IMG/VR virus record: IMGVR_UViG_3300049491_000143
Location: 1 to 35,912 of that record
Length of the DNA: 35,912 bases
From: a virus
Reading direction: 5' to 3' (one strand)
Positions 29,814 through 35,912 of the stretch are shown in pieces (the stretch's first letter is position 1; the number at the start of each line of letters is the position of its first letter). A program made the translations under genes and the position numbers. Under the pieces are notes generated by a model. It was not told the origin of the DNA. It saw only the letters and a list, made by a program, of their open reading frames with translations, and did no database searches.

Positions 29814-31243
29814 CGTGTCAACACCTTCCGCACCCACGCCGGATCGTTCAGCACCTGCTGCCCGACCTCCTCCTTACTGTGGCTGGCTTCCATCCTGTCG
29901 GAGTCTATGCTGTTCTCGGTGAGGATGTCAATGATGAGAACAGAATCTGCCTCCTGCCCGATGCGGTGAATGCGGTCCTCGAACTGGTTGTTGATGAGGG
30001 AACGGTACGATCCGTGGAGACGTACAAGACGGGATGCACGTGTCAGGGTGATTCCTTCGGCACCCGCACCGAGAGACACGAGGATCACCTGGACCTGCCC
30101 CGTCTGGAACATGTCAACGGAGGTTTGCCTCTCAATCTGGGTCATTCCACCCACAATGCGGGTATGCGTGATCTTGTGTTTGTCGAGCTGCTTAGCGCAC
30201 AGCTCCAGCAACTTGCGACTCTCAGAGCCGACAACGACTGCTTCCCCGTTGCATTCGTCAATGACCTCAAGCAATGCGTCCACCTTGCAAGACGGCATGT
30301 CGAGAGCCACGACCTTGCCGTCTTCGATCACGGGCATGGCACAAGCAATCTGGCTCAGTCTCCCCCATGCCGTTAGGTCATCCCCGGCGATGAGCAGTCC
30401 GGAGTCAAGCTCGGCCATCAGCTCTTTCTGCATCGACTTGTACGCCTTGGCCTGTTTGCTGTCCATGGCAACCCACCTAGTTGAGTAAACCTTTGGCGGG
30501 AGATCGGGCAACACCTCGGCTTTGGTGCGGCGCAGCATACGAGGGCGGAGGAATGCCTGAAGCTCGGGCTGCGTTATGGGATTGAACCCATATGTCTCCA
30601 GCGCACCCCATTGATTCATCCCGGCCAGGGTGTACCGATCAATCCAGCGACTCTTCGATGGCCACTCTTCGGGGCTGACGAAGTGCATCACTGCCCACAA
30701 GTCCTCGGCCTTGCCGTCCATCGGCGTTCCAGTCAGTGCCCACCGGTATTCAGCCTCGGAAGAAGCAGCCCACAGTGCACGAGTCTGCTTGGCCTTGGGG
30801 TCCTTGGCCCTGTGTGCTTCATCGGCGATGACAACGTGCCACTGCACCTCGTTAAGTGCGCCTGGTGCCTTCTCATCGTCCTTCAGGGCAATGGACCCGA
30901 ACGGGGCAAGGCGTGAGTGGGTGCGCAGACTCTCCCAGTTGATGATGACAGCCTCGGCTCCGGACAGGATGACCTTCTCTCGCTGTGCCTTCGTTCCCTT
31001 AGCCACCACGGCGTCGATCCCAGCCCACATCTTCAACTCACGCTGCCATGTGATCGTCATTGAGTTGGGGCACACGACAAGGACAGGTGAGCATTCCCTC
31101 TTAAAGGATTGTAGGAGGCGGAGGGCACTCGCTGCGACGGCGGATTTCCCGGTCCCCATATCAGATGCCAGGAGTATTCTCTTATTAAACGCAAGGGAGA
31201 CAGAGTCCACCTCTTGGAATCTATAGAGATTCACCCCCGCCAT
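29810..31243 (-). CDS. SNF2-type helicase/ATPase, motor part
   Basis: This 477-residue SF2 protein contains the two RecA-like lobes of a SNF2 helicase: Q-motif-like NLYRFQEVD (5-13), Walker A DMGTGKS (28-34), motif Ia VVCPNSMTITWQREL, DEAH (141-144), motif III LTGTP (170-174), and in lobe 2 SLGAGAEGITLTRAS and FEDRIHRIGQ (422-430). The protein starts right at the motor; the N-terminal domain usual in phage homologues is in a separate upstream gene. The ATG has a strong AGGAGGT 6 nt upstream and overlaps the preceding gene by 13 nt. The next gene starts at a GTGA overlap. It probably remodels or unwinds DNA at replication forks or recombination intermediates. Confidence 0.85.
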   Translation of the reverse strand: MAGVNLYRFQEVDSVSLAFNKRILLASDMGTGKSAVAASALRLLQSFKRECSPVLVVCPNSMTITWQRELKMWAGIDAVVAKGTKAQREKVILSGAEAVIINWESLRTHSRLAPFGSIALKDDEKAPGALNEVQWHVVIADEAHRAKDPKAKQTRALWAASSEAEYRWALTGTPMDGKAEDLWAVMHFVSPEEWPSKSRWIDRYTLAGMNQWGALETYGFNPITQPELQAFLRPRMLRRTKAEVLPDLPPKVYSTRWVAMDSKQAKAYKSMQKELMAELDSGLLIAGDDLTAWGRLSQIACAMPVIEDGKVVALDMPSCKVDALLEVIDECNGEAVVVGSESRKLLELCAKQLDKHKITHTRIVGGMTQIERQTSVDMFQTGQVQVILVSLGAGAEGITLTRASRLVRLHGSYRSLINNQFEDRIHRIGQEADSVLIIDILTENSIDSDRMEASHSKEEVGQQVLNDPAWVRKVLTR

Positions 31244-31551
31244 GAAACCACCTCCTGGATAACTTCGGGTGCTATAACGTCTTGCAAGTCATCAACGGAG
31301 GCAGCCATCCTGATGGAAGAGGAAGTCCGACACCGCTGCTTCTCTAGCTCGGCCCACTCAACAGCTTCGGGGGTCAGCTCCAGGTAGTCGCCGAGCACCC
31401 CCCGGCACGCAAGGGCAATGCCCCACGCCCTCGGTGCACGCCAAGCGCTGGATGGTGCGTGCCAGTTCATCCCAGGAATCTTAAGCACCAGGTCTTTGAA
31501 TCGCACACTGCCTGAGAGGATCAGGTGCGTCTCGGACACGTCGAGCTGCAT
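31231..31551 (-). CDS. Detached N-terminal domain of the SNF2 helicase
   Basis: This 106-residue protein begins QLDVSETHLILSGSVRFKDL and contains IPGMNWHAPSSAWRAPRAWG (about 26-45) and GVLGDYLELTPEAVEWAELE. This pattern (an IPG-W-W-P segment, then a GD-L-E-W segment) is the HARP-like N-terminal domain that in other phage SNF2 helicases precedes the motor within one chain. Here it ends 13 nt inside the motor gene in a different frame. The ATG shares one base with the RuvC-like stop (TGATG). The C-terminal 25 residues (ASVDDLQDVIAPEVIQEVVS) have no counterpart I recognise. It probably binds branched DNA or docks on the motor as a separate subunit. Confidence 0.7.
   Translation of the reverse strand: MQLDVSETHLILSGSVRFKDLVLKIPGMNWHAPSSAWRAPRAWGIALACRGVLGDYLELTPEAVEWAELEKQRCRTSSSIRMAASVDDLQDVIAPEVIQEVVSWRG
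31250..31256 (-). promoter_or_regulatory. Shine-Dalgarno of the SNF2 motor gene
   Basis: On the minus strand AGGAGGT lies 6 nt before ATG 31243, inside the end of the upstream domain gene. It is the best ribosome site in the leftward operon and argues that the motor part is initiated on its own. Confidence 0.75.
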
Positions 31552-31985
31552 CAAAGCATTTCTCGCAACCGGGCGACGAGGATCGGGTCCTGGCGTTCAA
31601 TGACCATGTGTCGCAACAGGTGCCGAGCTGCATCACTGGCGTGCCCCCCCGGTGTTGCGTACCACCAGCCGAGGTGCTTGAGTTTGGCATCCGTGCCGAA
31701 TGACTTGGCTTGCGATGGGGACTGTAAAGCAAAGCCCGTTCCGTAGACATAGGAGTGCGCTTCGATAGCTCCAATGATGTAGAGCGCATCAAGCTGCTGG
31801 CTGTACTTCGCTGTCTGACCTGTGATGGTGTAGCTCTCGGCTACTACGAAGTCACTGGAGTCCATCTGGTCGATCAGTGCGTACATATGTGTACGACCAT
31901 CCATTTCCCACTGGTGAAACTCACGAGTGAGCGGATCGAACGTCGCAATGCCTGTCACTTTGCCGGGGTCGATTGCGTAGATCAT
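31551..31985 (-). CDS. RuvC-like Holliday junction resolvase (putative)
   Basis: This 144-residue RNase H-fold protein should cut branched DNA before packaging. Catalytic acids are visible: AIDPGKVTGIA (Asp6), VVAESYTI (Glu50) and GGHASDAARH with Asp118 (and His115). This order, small size and the N-terminal DPG motif match phage RuvC-type resolvases. The gene starts in an ATGA overlap with the upstream small Cys-rich gene and shares a base with the downstream domain gene. It fits with the adjacent helicase parts and the Cas4-like nuclease as a recombination and DNA-processing set. Confidence 0.8.
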   Translation of the reverse strand: MIYAIDPGKVTGIATFDPLTREFHQWEMDGRTHMYALIDQMDSSDFVVAESYTITGQTAKYSQQLDALYIIGAIEAHSYVYGTGFALQSPSQAKSFGTDAKLKHLGWWYATPGGHASDAARHLLRHMVIERQDPILVARLREML

Positions 31986-32176
31986 GGTCGGTTCTGCCCC
32001 ACGACATGCGATAAAGGCCCCAGCCCCGCAACGTACTGCGGATCACATGAGCACCCATTGGCATCACACCAGGCCCGCAGTTTCTTCTTGGCTTGGTCCG
32101 GGGGGGACCCTCTACCTCTCTGCACGACAGGCACAGTCCGCCAACAGAGTTTGCAGTACATCGTTGGTCCCGTCAT
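31982..32176 (-). CDS. Small Cys-rich protein, 64 aa
   Basis: The gene is coupled at both ends by ATGA overlaps (polymerase before, resolvase after). The product has CKLC near the N-terminus (Cys8, Cys11) and a second set WCDANGCSCD (about 36-45), with basic residues between (GRGSPPDQAKKKLRAW). This would suit a zinc-binding nucleic-acid or protein adaptor. A second Met at position 6 could also start it. No family is recognised. It is one of four short Cys-rich proteins in this window. Confidence 0.62.
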   Translation of the reverse strand: MTGPTMYCKLCWRTVPVVQRGRGSPPDQAKKKLRAWCDANGCSCDPQYVAGLGPLSHVVGQNRP

Positions 32177-33945
32177 TGGTACGCATCCCCCCAGCTAGAG
32201 AGGGGGCCAGTCACCGAACAGGTGAGTGGCACTGTGAAGGATGTGTGGTCCTCCATGATGGCTTTGATCTTGGGCATCTCGTCCTCGCTCCCGTCGGGAA
32301 TGCTGAACAGCAACTCGTCGTGAACCGGACACATGATCCAATCTCCGTACCCGGCCATGTCCAGCTCGATGATCTTGGTCTTGAGTATGTCAGAGGCTGA
32401 TCCCTGGATCAAGTAGTTGACCAAGGAATACAACTTGTCTGGGTCAGCGGGCAGGTAGCGGCCCCCATGTGATGTCACGTACCCAACACCCCCCTGTGCA
32501 AGCCGCACACGGGCGGTGGTGTCCATCTCCTGCATGAATCGGGGGATTCCGGGGAACACCCGATCGGACATCTCAATGAACTCTTCCACAAGATGCACAG
32601 CGACACCAGCGGTCTGGGCGATCTTGTCCGGCCCGGCGCCATATAGCTGGGCAAATCTGGTGTTCTTGGCAATCTGGCGTAGCGGGTGGTCCTTGCCGAT
32701 GTCCTCATAGGGGGTGCCGTACACGAGAGAGGCTGTGTGGCTGTGCAGGTCCTTCCCCTCGGCGAAGGCATCAATGAGCCCCTGCTCCTGGGCGAAGGAA
32801 GCGAACAGTCGCAGCTCCTGTGCGTCATAGTCAACGGCAAACATGGAACAGCCTGGCTCCGGTAGGATGCAATGCCTGATCTGCGGCCCCTTCGGGAGAG
32901 TCTGTAGGGGAGGCCCCGTGATACTCATGCGCCCAGTCCTGGCCCCAAGGGTCCTGATCGACGGGTGAACATGCCATGAATCGTCCGCACGCTTTCCCAG
33001 AAACGCATCAAGGTAGGCTGAGGACCACTTCACCAAACGTCTATATCTCTGCACTTTAGCGGCGATATCGGCGTTAATACCCAGTTCTCTGCATATCTCA
33101 GCAAGTGCAATCTTGTCCAGCTTGGCCATTCCGGTGGGTGTGTATTCCTCCGGGTCCCAGCCACCGTCCTCCAGGGCCTTCACCACTTGGCGTTGGCTGC
33201 CTGGATTCTCAATGCCCAACTCTTTCAACTCAACACGCAGTCCGGAGATCTCGACCTGCCACTCATCCCGCAGTACAAGGGTGTAGGTGGGATCGACCAA
33301 CATTCCTCGGGTCTCGCATCGGTGCATCACGGCAAGCGCTGCCATCTCTCTCTCATAGGCAGTCTGCATGCCTCTGGCGCAGACATCAGGGTAGGTCAGG
33401 CCAAACAGTCGGGCTGTCAGGATCGTGTCCATAGCGGCATACAGCCCGTAGGGAGCGAACTCTTCCGGCACGGTGGCCCACGTCCAGTTGTGCTTACTCA
33501 TCCCGGCTGACAGCAGCTTTGCACCGGCACCAGCCTCCCACCCCCACTGCTTGACTGATGCAGACTTCAACGCATGTGAGCGTGCGGGGTCCTGGATGTG
33601 GTGAAGAATCATCGTGTCGTGCAGGTTGTGCCAGGAGGGTGCGGGCAAGCCCTCATTCTCTAATGTGTGCATGTCAAACGCTGCATTGTGCATGACCACT
33701 GGCCCTGAGTAGGACTTCAAGGCCGTTTCAGCAACCCCTCGCCAGTTACGGATCGAGACTGTCCACCCAGTCATCCCGTCCCCGAACTGGACCAGACGGG
33801 CAAAGCCGGGAGTCCACCACTCAAGGCCCGTTGTCTCTGTGTCAATGGCGAGGATTGGGCGGCGCTCCCCCAGCCAGCGCAAGAACTCGGCTGCGTCCTC
33901 CACGGAGTCCACCCGATTGAGCATGACCCCCTCGAATGCGCTCAT
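32173..33945 (-). CDS. polA: Family A DNA polymerase with 3'-5' exonuclease
   Basis: This 590-residue replicative polymerase has an N-terminal proofreading domain with AIDTETTGLE (Asp35, Glu37), MHNAAFDMHTL (Asn87, Asp91) and YAAMDTILTA (Tyr169, Asp173). The polymerase domain has motif A VDYDAQELRL (Asp372), motif B RQIAKNTRFAQLYG (Arg423, Lys427, Phe431) and motif C VHDELLF (His542, Asp543, Glu544). There is no 5'-3' exonuclease domain, as in T7 polymerase. Phe431 is at the position of E. coli Pol I Phe762, which is linked in phage surveys to virulent lifestyles. The ATG at 33945 is chosen for its ATGA overlap; an ATG 12 nt upstream is in frame. Confidence 0.93.
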   Translation of the reverse strand: MSAFEGVMLNRVDSVEDAAEFLRWLGERRPILAIDTETTGLEWWTPGFARLVQFGDGMTGWTVSIRNWRGVAETALKSYSGPVVMHNAAFDMHTLENEGLPAPSWHNLHDTMILHHIQDPARSHALKSASVKQWGWEAGAGAKLLSAGMSKHNWTWATVPEEFAPYGLYAAMDTILTARLFGLTYPDVCARGMQTAYEREMAALAVMHRCETRGMLVDPTYTLVLRDEWQVEISGLRVELKELGIENPGSQRQVVKALEDGGWDPEEYTPTGMAKLDKIALAEICRELGINADIAAKVQRYRRLVKWSSAYLDAFLGKRADDSWHVHPSIRTLGARTGRMSITGPPLQTLPKGPQIRHCILPEPGCSMFAVDYDAQELRLFASFAQEQGLIDAFAEGKDLHSHTASLVYGTPYEDIGKDHPLRQIAKNTRFAQLYGAGPDKIAQTAGVAVHLVEEFIEMSDRVFPGIPRFMQEMDTTARVRLAQGGVGYVTSHGGRYLPADPDKLYSLVNYLIQGSASDILKTKIIELDMAGYGDWIMCPVHDELLFSIPDGSEDEMPKIKAIMEDHTSFTVPLTCSVTGPLSSWGDAYQ

Positions 33946-34166
33946 GACGGGCGACACCTACACACCCGTTCATGCAGGACGATGCCGGAGGCCGTGTACG
34001 TCCTCCGACAGAAGAAGCACTCATCAGTCCGAGGACCGATGACAGTCTTCTCGGGGGGAGGTGTGCGGAGACGGTACTCCTGCATCCACGCAGCGTTGGC
34101 CATTGTGGTGGCGGGGGTGTGGTTCCCTTTCAGGTACTGGGAACGCAGGGAGGTGGCCCGCCTCAT
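33942..34166 (-). CDS. Small C2HC zinc-finger-like protein, 74 aa
   Basis: This 74-residue protein is coupled by ATGA overlaps to the dNMP kinase gene before it and the polymerase gene after it. The N-terminal half is basic (RRATSLRSQYLKGNHTPA) and the C-terminal half carries ECFFCRRTYTASGIVLHERV followed by CRC. A C-x2-C-x12-H-x3-C spacing is consistent with one zinc finger. It may bind DNA near the polymerase or be a regulator; its family is not recognised. Confidence 0.62.
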   Translation of the reverse strand: MRRATSLRSQYLKGNHTPATTMANAAWMQEYRLRTPPPEKTVIGPRTDECFFCRRTYTASGIVLHERVCRCRPS

Positions 34167-34696
34167 CGGGTCTCCAAGAAGGAATGCATCTTGCGGTGCA
34201 ACTGCTCGATGGTCCCGTCATTGACGACGGTCAATGCAACGGGCTCCCTGTCCATTGCCGTCTCGCTCTCGTGACTGTTCACCGGGCCGACTCCTGGGCG
34301 CAAGATCCGCACCACACACCCCCCGAAGGATCGAATGGCGTCAGCCTCGTTTGGGAACCGAACATCGGTGAAGACGTAATCTACTGGCTCGATTGTCTTG
34401 CGGAGGGCAGCCCGCACCCATGCGTCATCCCCGATGTGCGTCCGCACTGCAACACCGAGATTCTGCAAGAGGACACGGACTTGTGGGATAGTCGCCTTGC
34501 ACCAATCCCAGCCGTGAACGTCCACATAGTCTTGGAATGGGGCCGACAGGTGGGCTGTCCCGACAGATGGATTCATGTCGTATAGGACATCCCGCAAGGC
34601 ATCGGCGAACGCAACACGAGTGAATCCCTCGGCAATGAGGGCCTTCGCTGCCTCGTCCTTGCCGCTTCCGGCGTAGCCGGTCAGTCCGATAATCAT
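34163..34696 (-). CDS. Deoxynucleoside monophosphate kinase (putative)
   Basis: This 177-residue P-loop kinase should raise dNMPs to dNDPs for phage DNA synthesis. The Walker A motif GYAGSGKD (7-14) directly follows the initial strand IIGLT, as in phage T4 gp1-like dNMP kinases. FADALRDVLYD and WCKATIPQVRVLLQNLGVAV follow, and then YVFTDVRFPNEADAIR, which is the typical second acidic motif of this group. The start is ATG 34696, given by the ATGA overlap; an upstream extension of 31 residues is rejected. It sits in a nucleotide-metabolism cluster with a MazG-like protein and a HAD nucleotidase. Confidence 0.83.
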   Translation of the reverse strand: MIIGLTGYAGSGKDEAAKALIAEGFTRVAFADALRDVLYDMNPSVGTAHLSAPFQDYVDVHGWDWCKATIPQVRVLLQNLGVAVRTHIGDDAWVRAALRKTIEPVDYVFTDVRFPNEADAIRSFGGCVVRILRPGVGPVNSHESETAMDREPVALTVVNDGTIEQLHRKMHSFLETR

Positions 34697-35016
34697 TGGG
34701 CATTCCGATCCATGCACTCGACCCACGCAACCGCTACGGCAGCAACCTGAATCAACTCGGCACGTAGTCCCGTGCTGTCCTTGCCGCACGCCGATGAGAT
34801 CGCTTCGGCCACCTCCTCGATGAGGATGTCAGCCCAAGCAATGGAACCTGTCGCTTTACGTCTCTCACATCTTTCCTTAAGGTACGACTCGGGCGGGGCC
34901 ATGTAGTCAAACGGAAATGCCCACGGCGAGACAGAAAGGTGATTCTGCTCACCCCACTTCCGATCTTGCAGTGTACGCTCTTGGTACACCTCATCGAGAA
35001 CCTTGCCCTTTGTCAT
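34693..35016 (-). CDS. MazG-like nucleotide pyrophosphohydrolase (putative)
   Basis: This 107-residue protein starts at ATG 35016 in an ATGA overlap with the HAD gene. It begins KGKVLDEVYQERTLQDRKWG, contains WADILIEEVAEAISSACG (acidic EExxEA-type metal motif, about 63-80) and ends LRAELIQVAAVAVAWVECMD. This is the helical arrangement of small MazG-related phage pyrophosphohydrolases, which remove non-canonical or excess NTPs. The typical second EXXD motif is less clear (AELIQVA), so some members of this phage group may have lost activity. A role in nucleotide pool control fits its neighbours. Confidence 0.72.
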   Translation of the reverse strand: MTKGKVLDEVYQERTLQDRKWGEQNHLSVSPWAFPFDYMAPPESYLKERCERRKATGSIAWADILIEEVAEAISSACGKDSTGLRAELIQVAAVAVAWVECMDRNAQ

Positions 35017-35549
35017 TCTGCATCCTTCACGAGCTTGTAGAACTCCATCCACGTCGAGACACGCTCACCGTTCCAGTCCTGGTTCCACGGATGATCGAAG
35101 CAGATGGCCCGAGTCCCGGCCTTTCGCAGTGCGATGAGGTTGTCCGTGCAATCATCAATGGCGATGTCTGTCTTGATGATGGTCTTGTCCGCTGCGAGGG
35201 TGAAGGTGTCGTATGGCACCCCCCACTCTCTGATCCACCCCGCTGTGTTGGTGAGAGATCGACTCCCAATACTCCGATTGGAGACGATGTGAATGGTGTG
35301 CCCGTCCTGTCGGAGAGACTGGAGAACAACCACCCCTCCTTGAGCGGGCTCACCTCTGGCAAAGATGCGTCCAGCATTCACCCCAAGGGTGAATACTGCC
35401 TTGAACTCCTCGTAGGTCAGTCCCCACTCATCCCAGAACTCCCACTTGGTGGGCTCCGGCATGTCTCTGATGGCGTTCAGGAAGACTTCCTGCCGCAACG
35501 ACTCGACCCAGTTGTAGAGACACCCGTCAAGGTCAATCATGATTCTCAT
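35013..35549 (-). CDS. HAD-family nucleotidase-like phosphatase
   Basis: This 178-residue protein has HAD motifs: MIDLDGCLYNW (Asp6, Asp8) for motif I, HIVSNRSIGS (Ser near 90) for motif II, and a Lys before DIAIDDCTDNLIA for motifs III and IV. The short cap (WEFWDEWGLTYEEFKAVFTL) is like that of 5'(3')-deoxyribonucleotidases. A role in dNMP dephosphorylation or pool balance with the kinase and MazG-like neighbours is likely; the substrate is not shown by the sequence. ATG 35549 overlaps the upstream gene (ATGA), and a GAAGGATGAG site is just before it. Confidence 0.78.
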   Translation of the reverse strand: MRIMIDLDGCLYNWVESLRQEVFLNAIRDMPEPTKWEFWDEWGLTYEEFKAVFTLGVNAGRIFARGEPAQGGVVVLQSLRQDGHTIHIVSNRSIGSRSLTNTAGWIREWGVPYDTFTLAADKTIIKTDIAIDDCTDNLIALRKAGTRAICFDHPWNQDWNGERVSTWMEFYKLVKDAE

Positions 35550-35737
35550 CCTTCACCCCTTGCCGCTTTGTAGGCCAGCTCCAGCGCATCTTGCCACTGG
35601 CGCCACTCCGCCTGCACCCTGGTGTAGTCGGCCCACTCATCCTCGGTCATGGTGGAGACCACTTCGGGGTACATGCCCCCGAAACGGACGGGCTCGTACA
35701 CAGGCCAGTACTCGTCTTGTTCAATGACAACCTTCAT
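35546..35737 (-). CDS. Hypothetical protein, 63 aa
   Basis: The start is ATG 35737, in an ATGA overlap with the Ala/Tyr-repeat copy 2 stop, with GAAGGAGAG 6 nt upstream. The longer in-frame ORF that runs into the repeat gene is rejected. The protein begins KVVIEQDEYWPVYEPVRFGG and ends in a charged, Trp-rich helix (DEWADYTRVQAEWRQWQDAL). No family or motif is recognised. The position next to nucleotide-metabolism genes in the early operon is the only clue. Confidence 0.6.
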   Translation of the reverse strand: MKVVIEQDEYWPVYEPVRFGGMYPEVVSTMTEDEWADYTRVQAEWRQWQDALELAYKAARGEG

Positions 35738-35912
35738 TTCGTCTCTCCTTCGGTGGGCAGGTCGACCAACCGACCCAACAAACCAATCGGGTCGAACGTG
35801 CGCCAATCGGCGGCGTTGGCGGCGGCGTTGGCGGCGGCGACGGCGGCGGCGTAGGCGGAGTAGGCGGTGTCGGCGGCGGCGTAGTAGGCGGCGGCGGAGG
35901 CGGTGTCGGCGG
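35734..35912 (-). CDS. Ala/Tyr-repeat protein, copy 2 (5' part outside window)
   Basis: The gene runs off the window; only its last 58 full codons are seen, ending in TGA at 35736-35734. The visible part is low-complexity Ala with Tyr and Asp (ADTASAAAYYAAADTAYSAY, then AAAVAAANAAANAA) followed by DWRTFDPIGLLGRLVDLPTE. It is a near copy of the end of the gene at 27895-28536: same frame, same C-terminal tail, same codons in the 49-bp identical stretch. It probably has an N-terminal domain like copy 1, which is not visible here. The 3' end diverges (LGRLVDLPTEGETK against LRRLVAS). Confidence 0.68.
   Translation of the reverse strand, partial: ADTASAAAYYAAADTAYSAYAAAVAAANAAANAADWRTFDPIGLLGRLVDLPTEGETK

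Noticed and set aside
29814-29837. Upstream GTG for the Cas4-like gene
   Set aside because: The GTGA overlap at 29813-29810 matches the coupling used throughout this operon; the upstream GTG does not.
34697-34789. 31-residue N-terminal extension of the dNMP kinase
   Set aside because: It overlaps the MazG-like gene, and the P-loop is at its normal place when counted from ATG 34696.
1-35912. tRNA genes, integrase, repressor or attachment sites
   Set aside because: I looked for cloverleaf-like sequence, recombinase motifs and repressor-type genes and found none that I could support.

Overview
This window looks like a nearly complete genome of a tailed double-stranded DNA phage, most likely short-tailed (podovirus morphotype) and infecting an actinobacterium. 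The phage assignment rests on a full head module: small and large terminase, P22-like portal, scaffold and an HK97-fold capsid protein. The short-tail assignment rests on the absence of tail-tube and tape-measure genes and the presence of a connector, a hub-like protein, three fibre-like paralogs and very large Ala-rich internal (ejection) proteins. The actinobacterial host is an inference from the GC-rich sequence and from ten gene starts that look leaderless: a -10 hexamer TANNNT sits 6 nt (once 7 nt) before the start codon and there is no Shine-Dalgarno. I see no integrase, repressor, tRNA or CRISPR array. Both ends of the window cut through genes.

Layout. About 1-22,334 is transcribed rightward and holds packaging, lysis and virion genes: small terminase and CHAP endolysin (220-1789), beta-rich fibre or decoration proteins (1973-4278), large terminase (4523-6232), two paralogous small virion proteins and a zinc protein (6252-7292), portal (7519-9450), scaffold (9513-10337), major capsid protein (10706-11905), connector and hub (11971-14562), three tandem mosaic paralogs (14562-16320), and three internal virion or ejection proteins (16330-22334). 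About 22,297-35,912 is transcribed leftward. Its last three genes are a lysis-like cassette (membrane protein, metallophosphoesterase, holin) with their own promoter. The rest is a tightly coupled early operon for nucleotide metabolism, replication and recombination: HAD nucleotidase, MazG-like protein, dNMP kinase, family A DNA polymerase, RuvC-like resolvase, a SNF2 helicase split into two genes, Cas4-like Fe-S nuclease, Sak4-like ATPase, an SSB-like protein and a primase-helicase. Small cysteine-rich proteins are scattered through it.

How it works together. The leftward genes are joined almost throughout by 1-4 nt ATGA, GTGA or TGATG overlaps, so they are probably translated from one or few long early transcripts. 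The rightward genes form short overlapping clusters, most headed by a leaderless promoter. In five of these the stop codon of the previous gene forms or overlaps the first triplet of the -10 hexamer or lies within 5 nt of it. Scaffold and capsid, the genes that must be expressed most, instead have longer leaders, and the capsid has a clear Shine-Dalgarno. A strong hairpin ends the capsid unit and is followed at once by another leaderless promoter.

Most worth a second look: the leaderless/stop-codon promoter architecture; the triplicated mosaic fibre-like genes with perfect 56, 50 and 78 bp blocks; two Ala/Tyr-repeat proteins sharing a 49 bp perfect direct repeat about 7.9 kb apart; the naturally split SNF2 helicase; and a 27-residue membrane peptide gene next to the Sak4-like ATPase.
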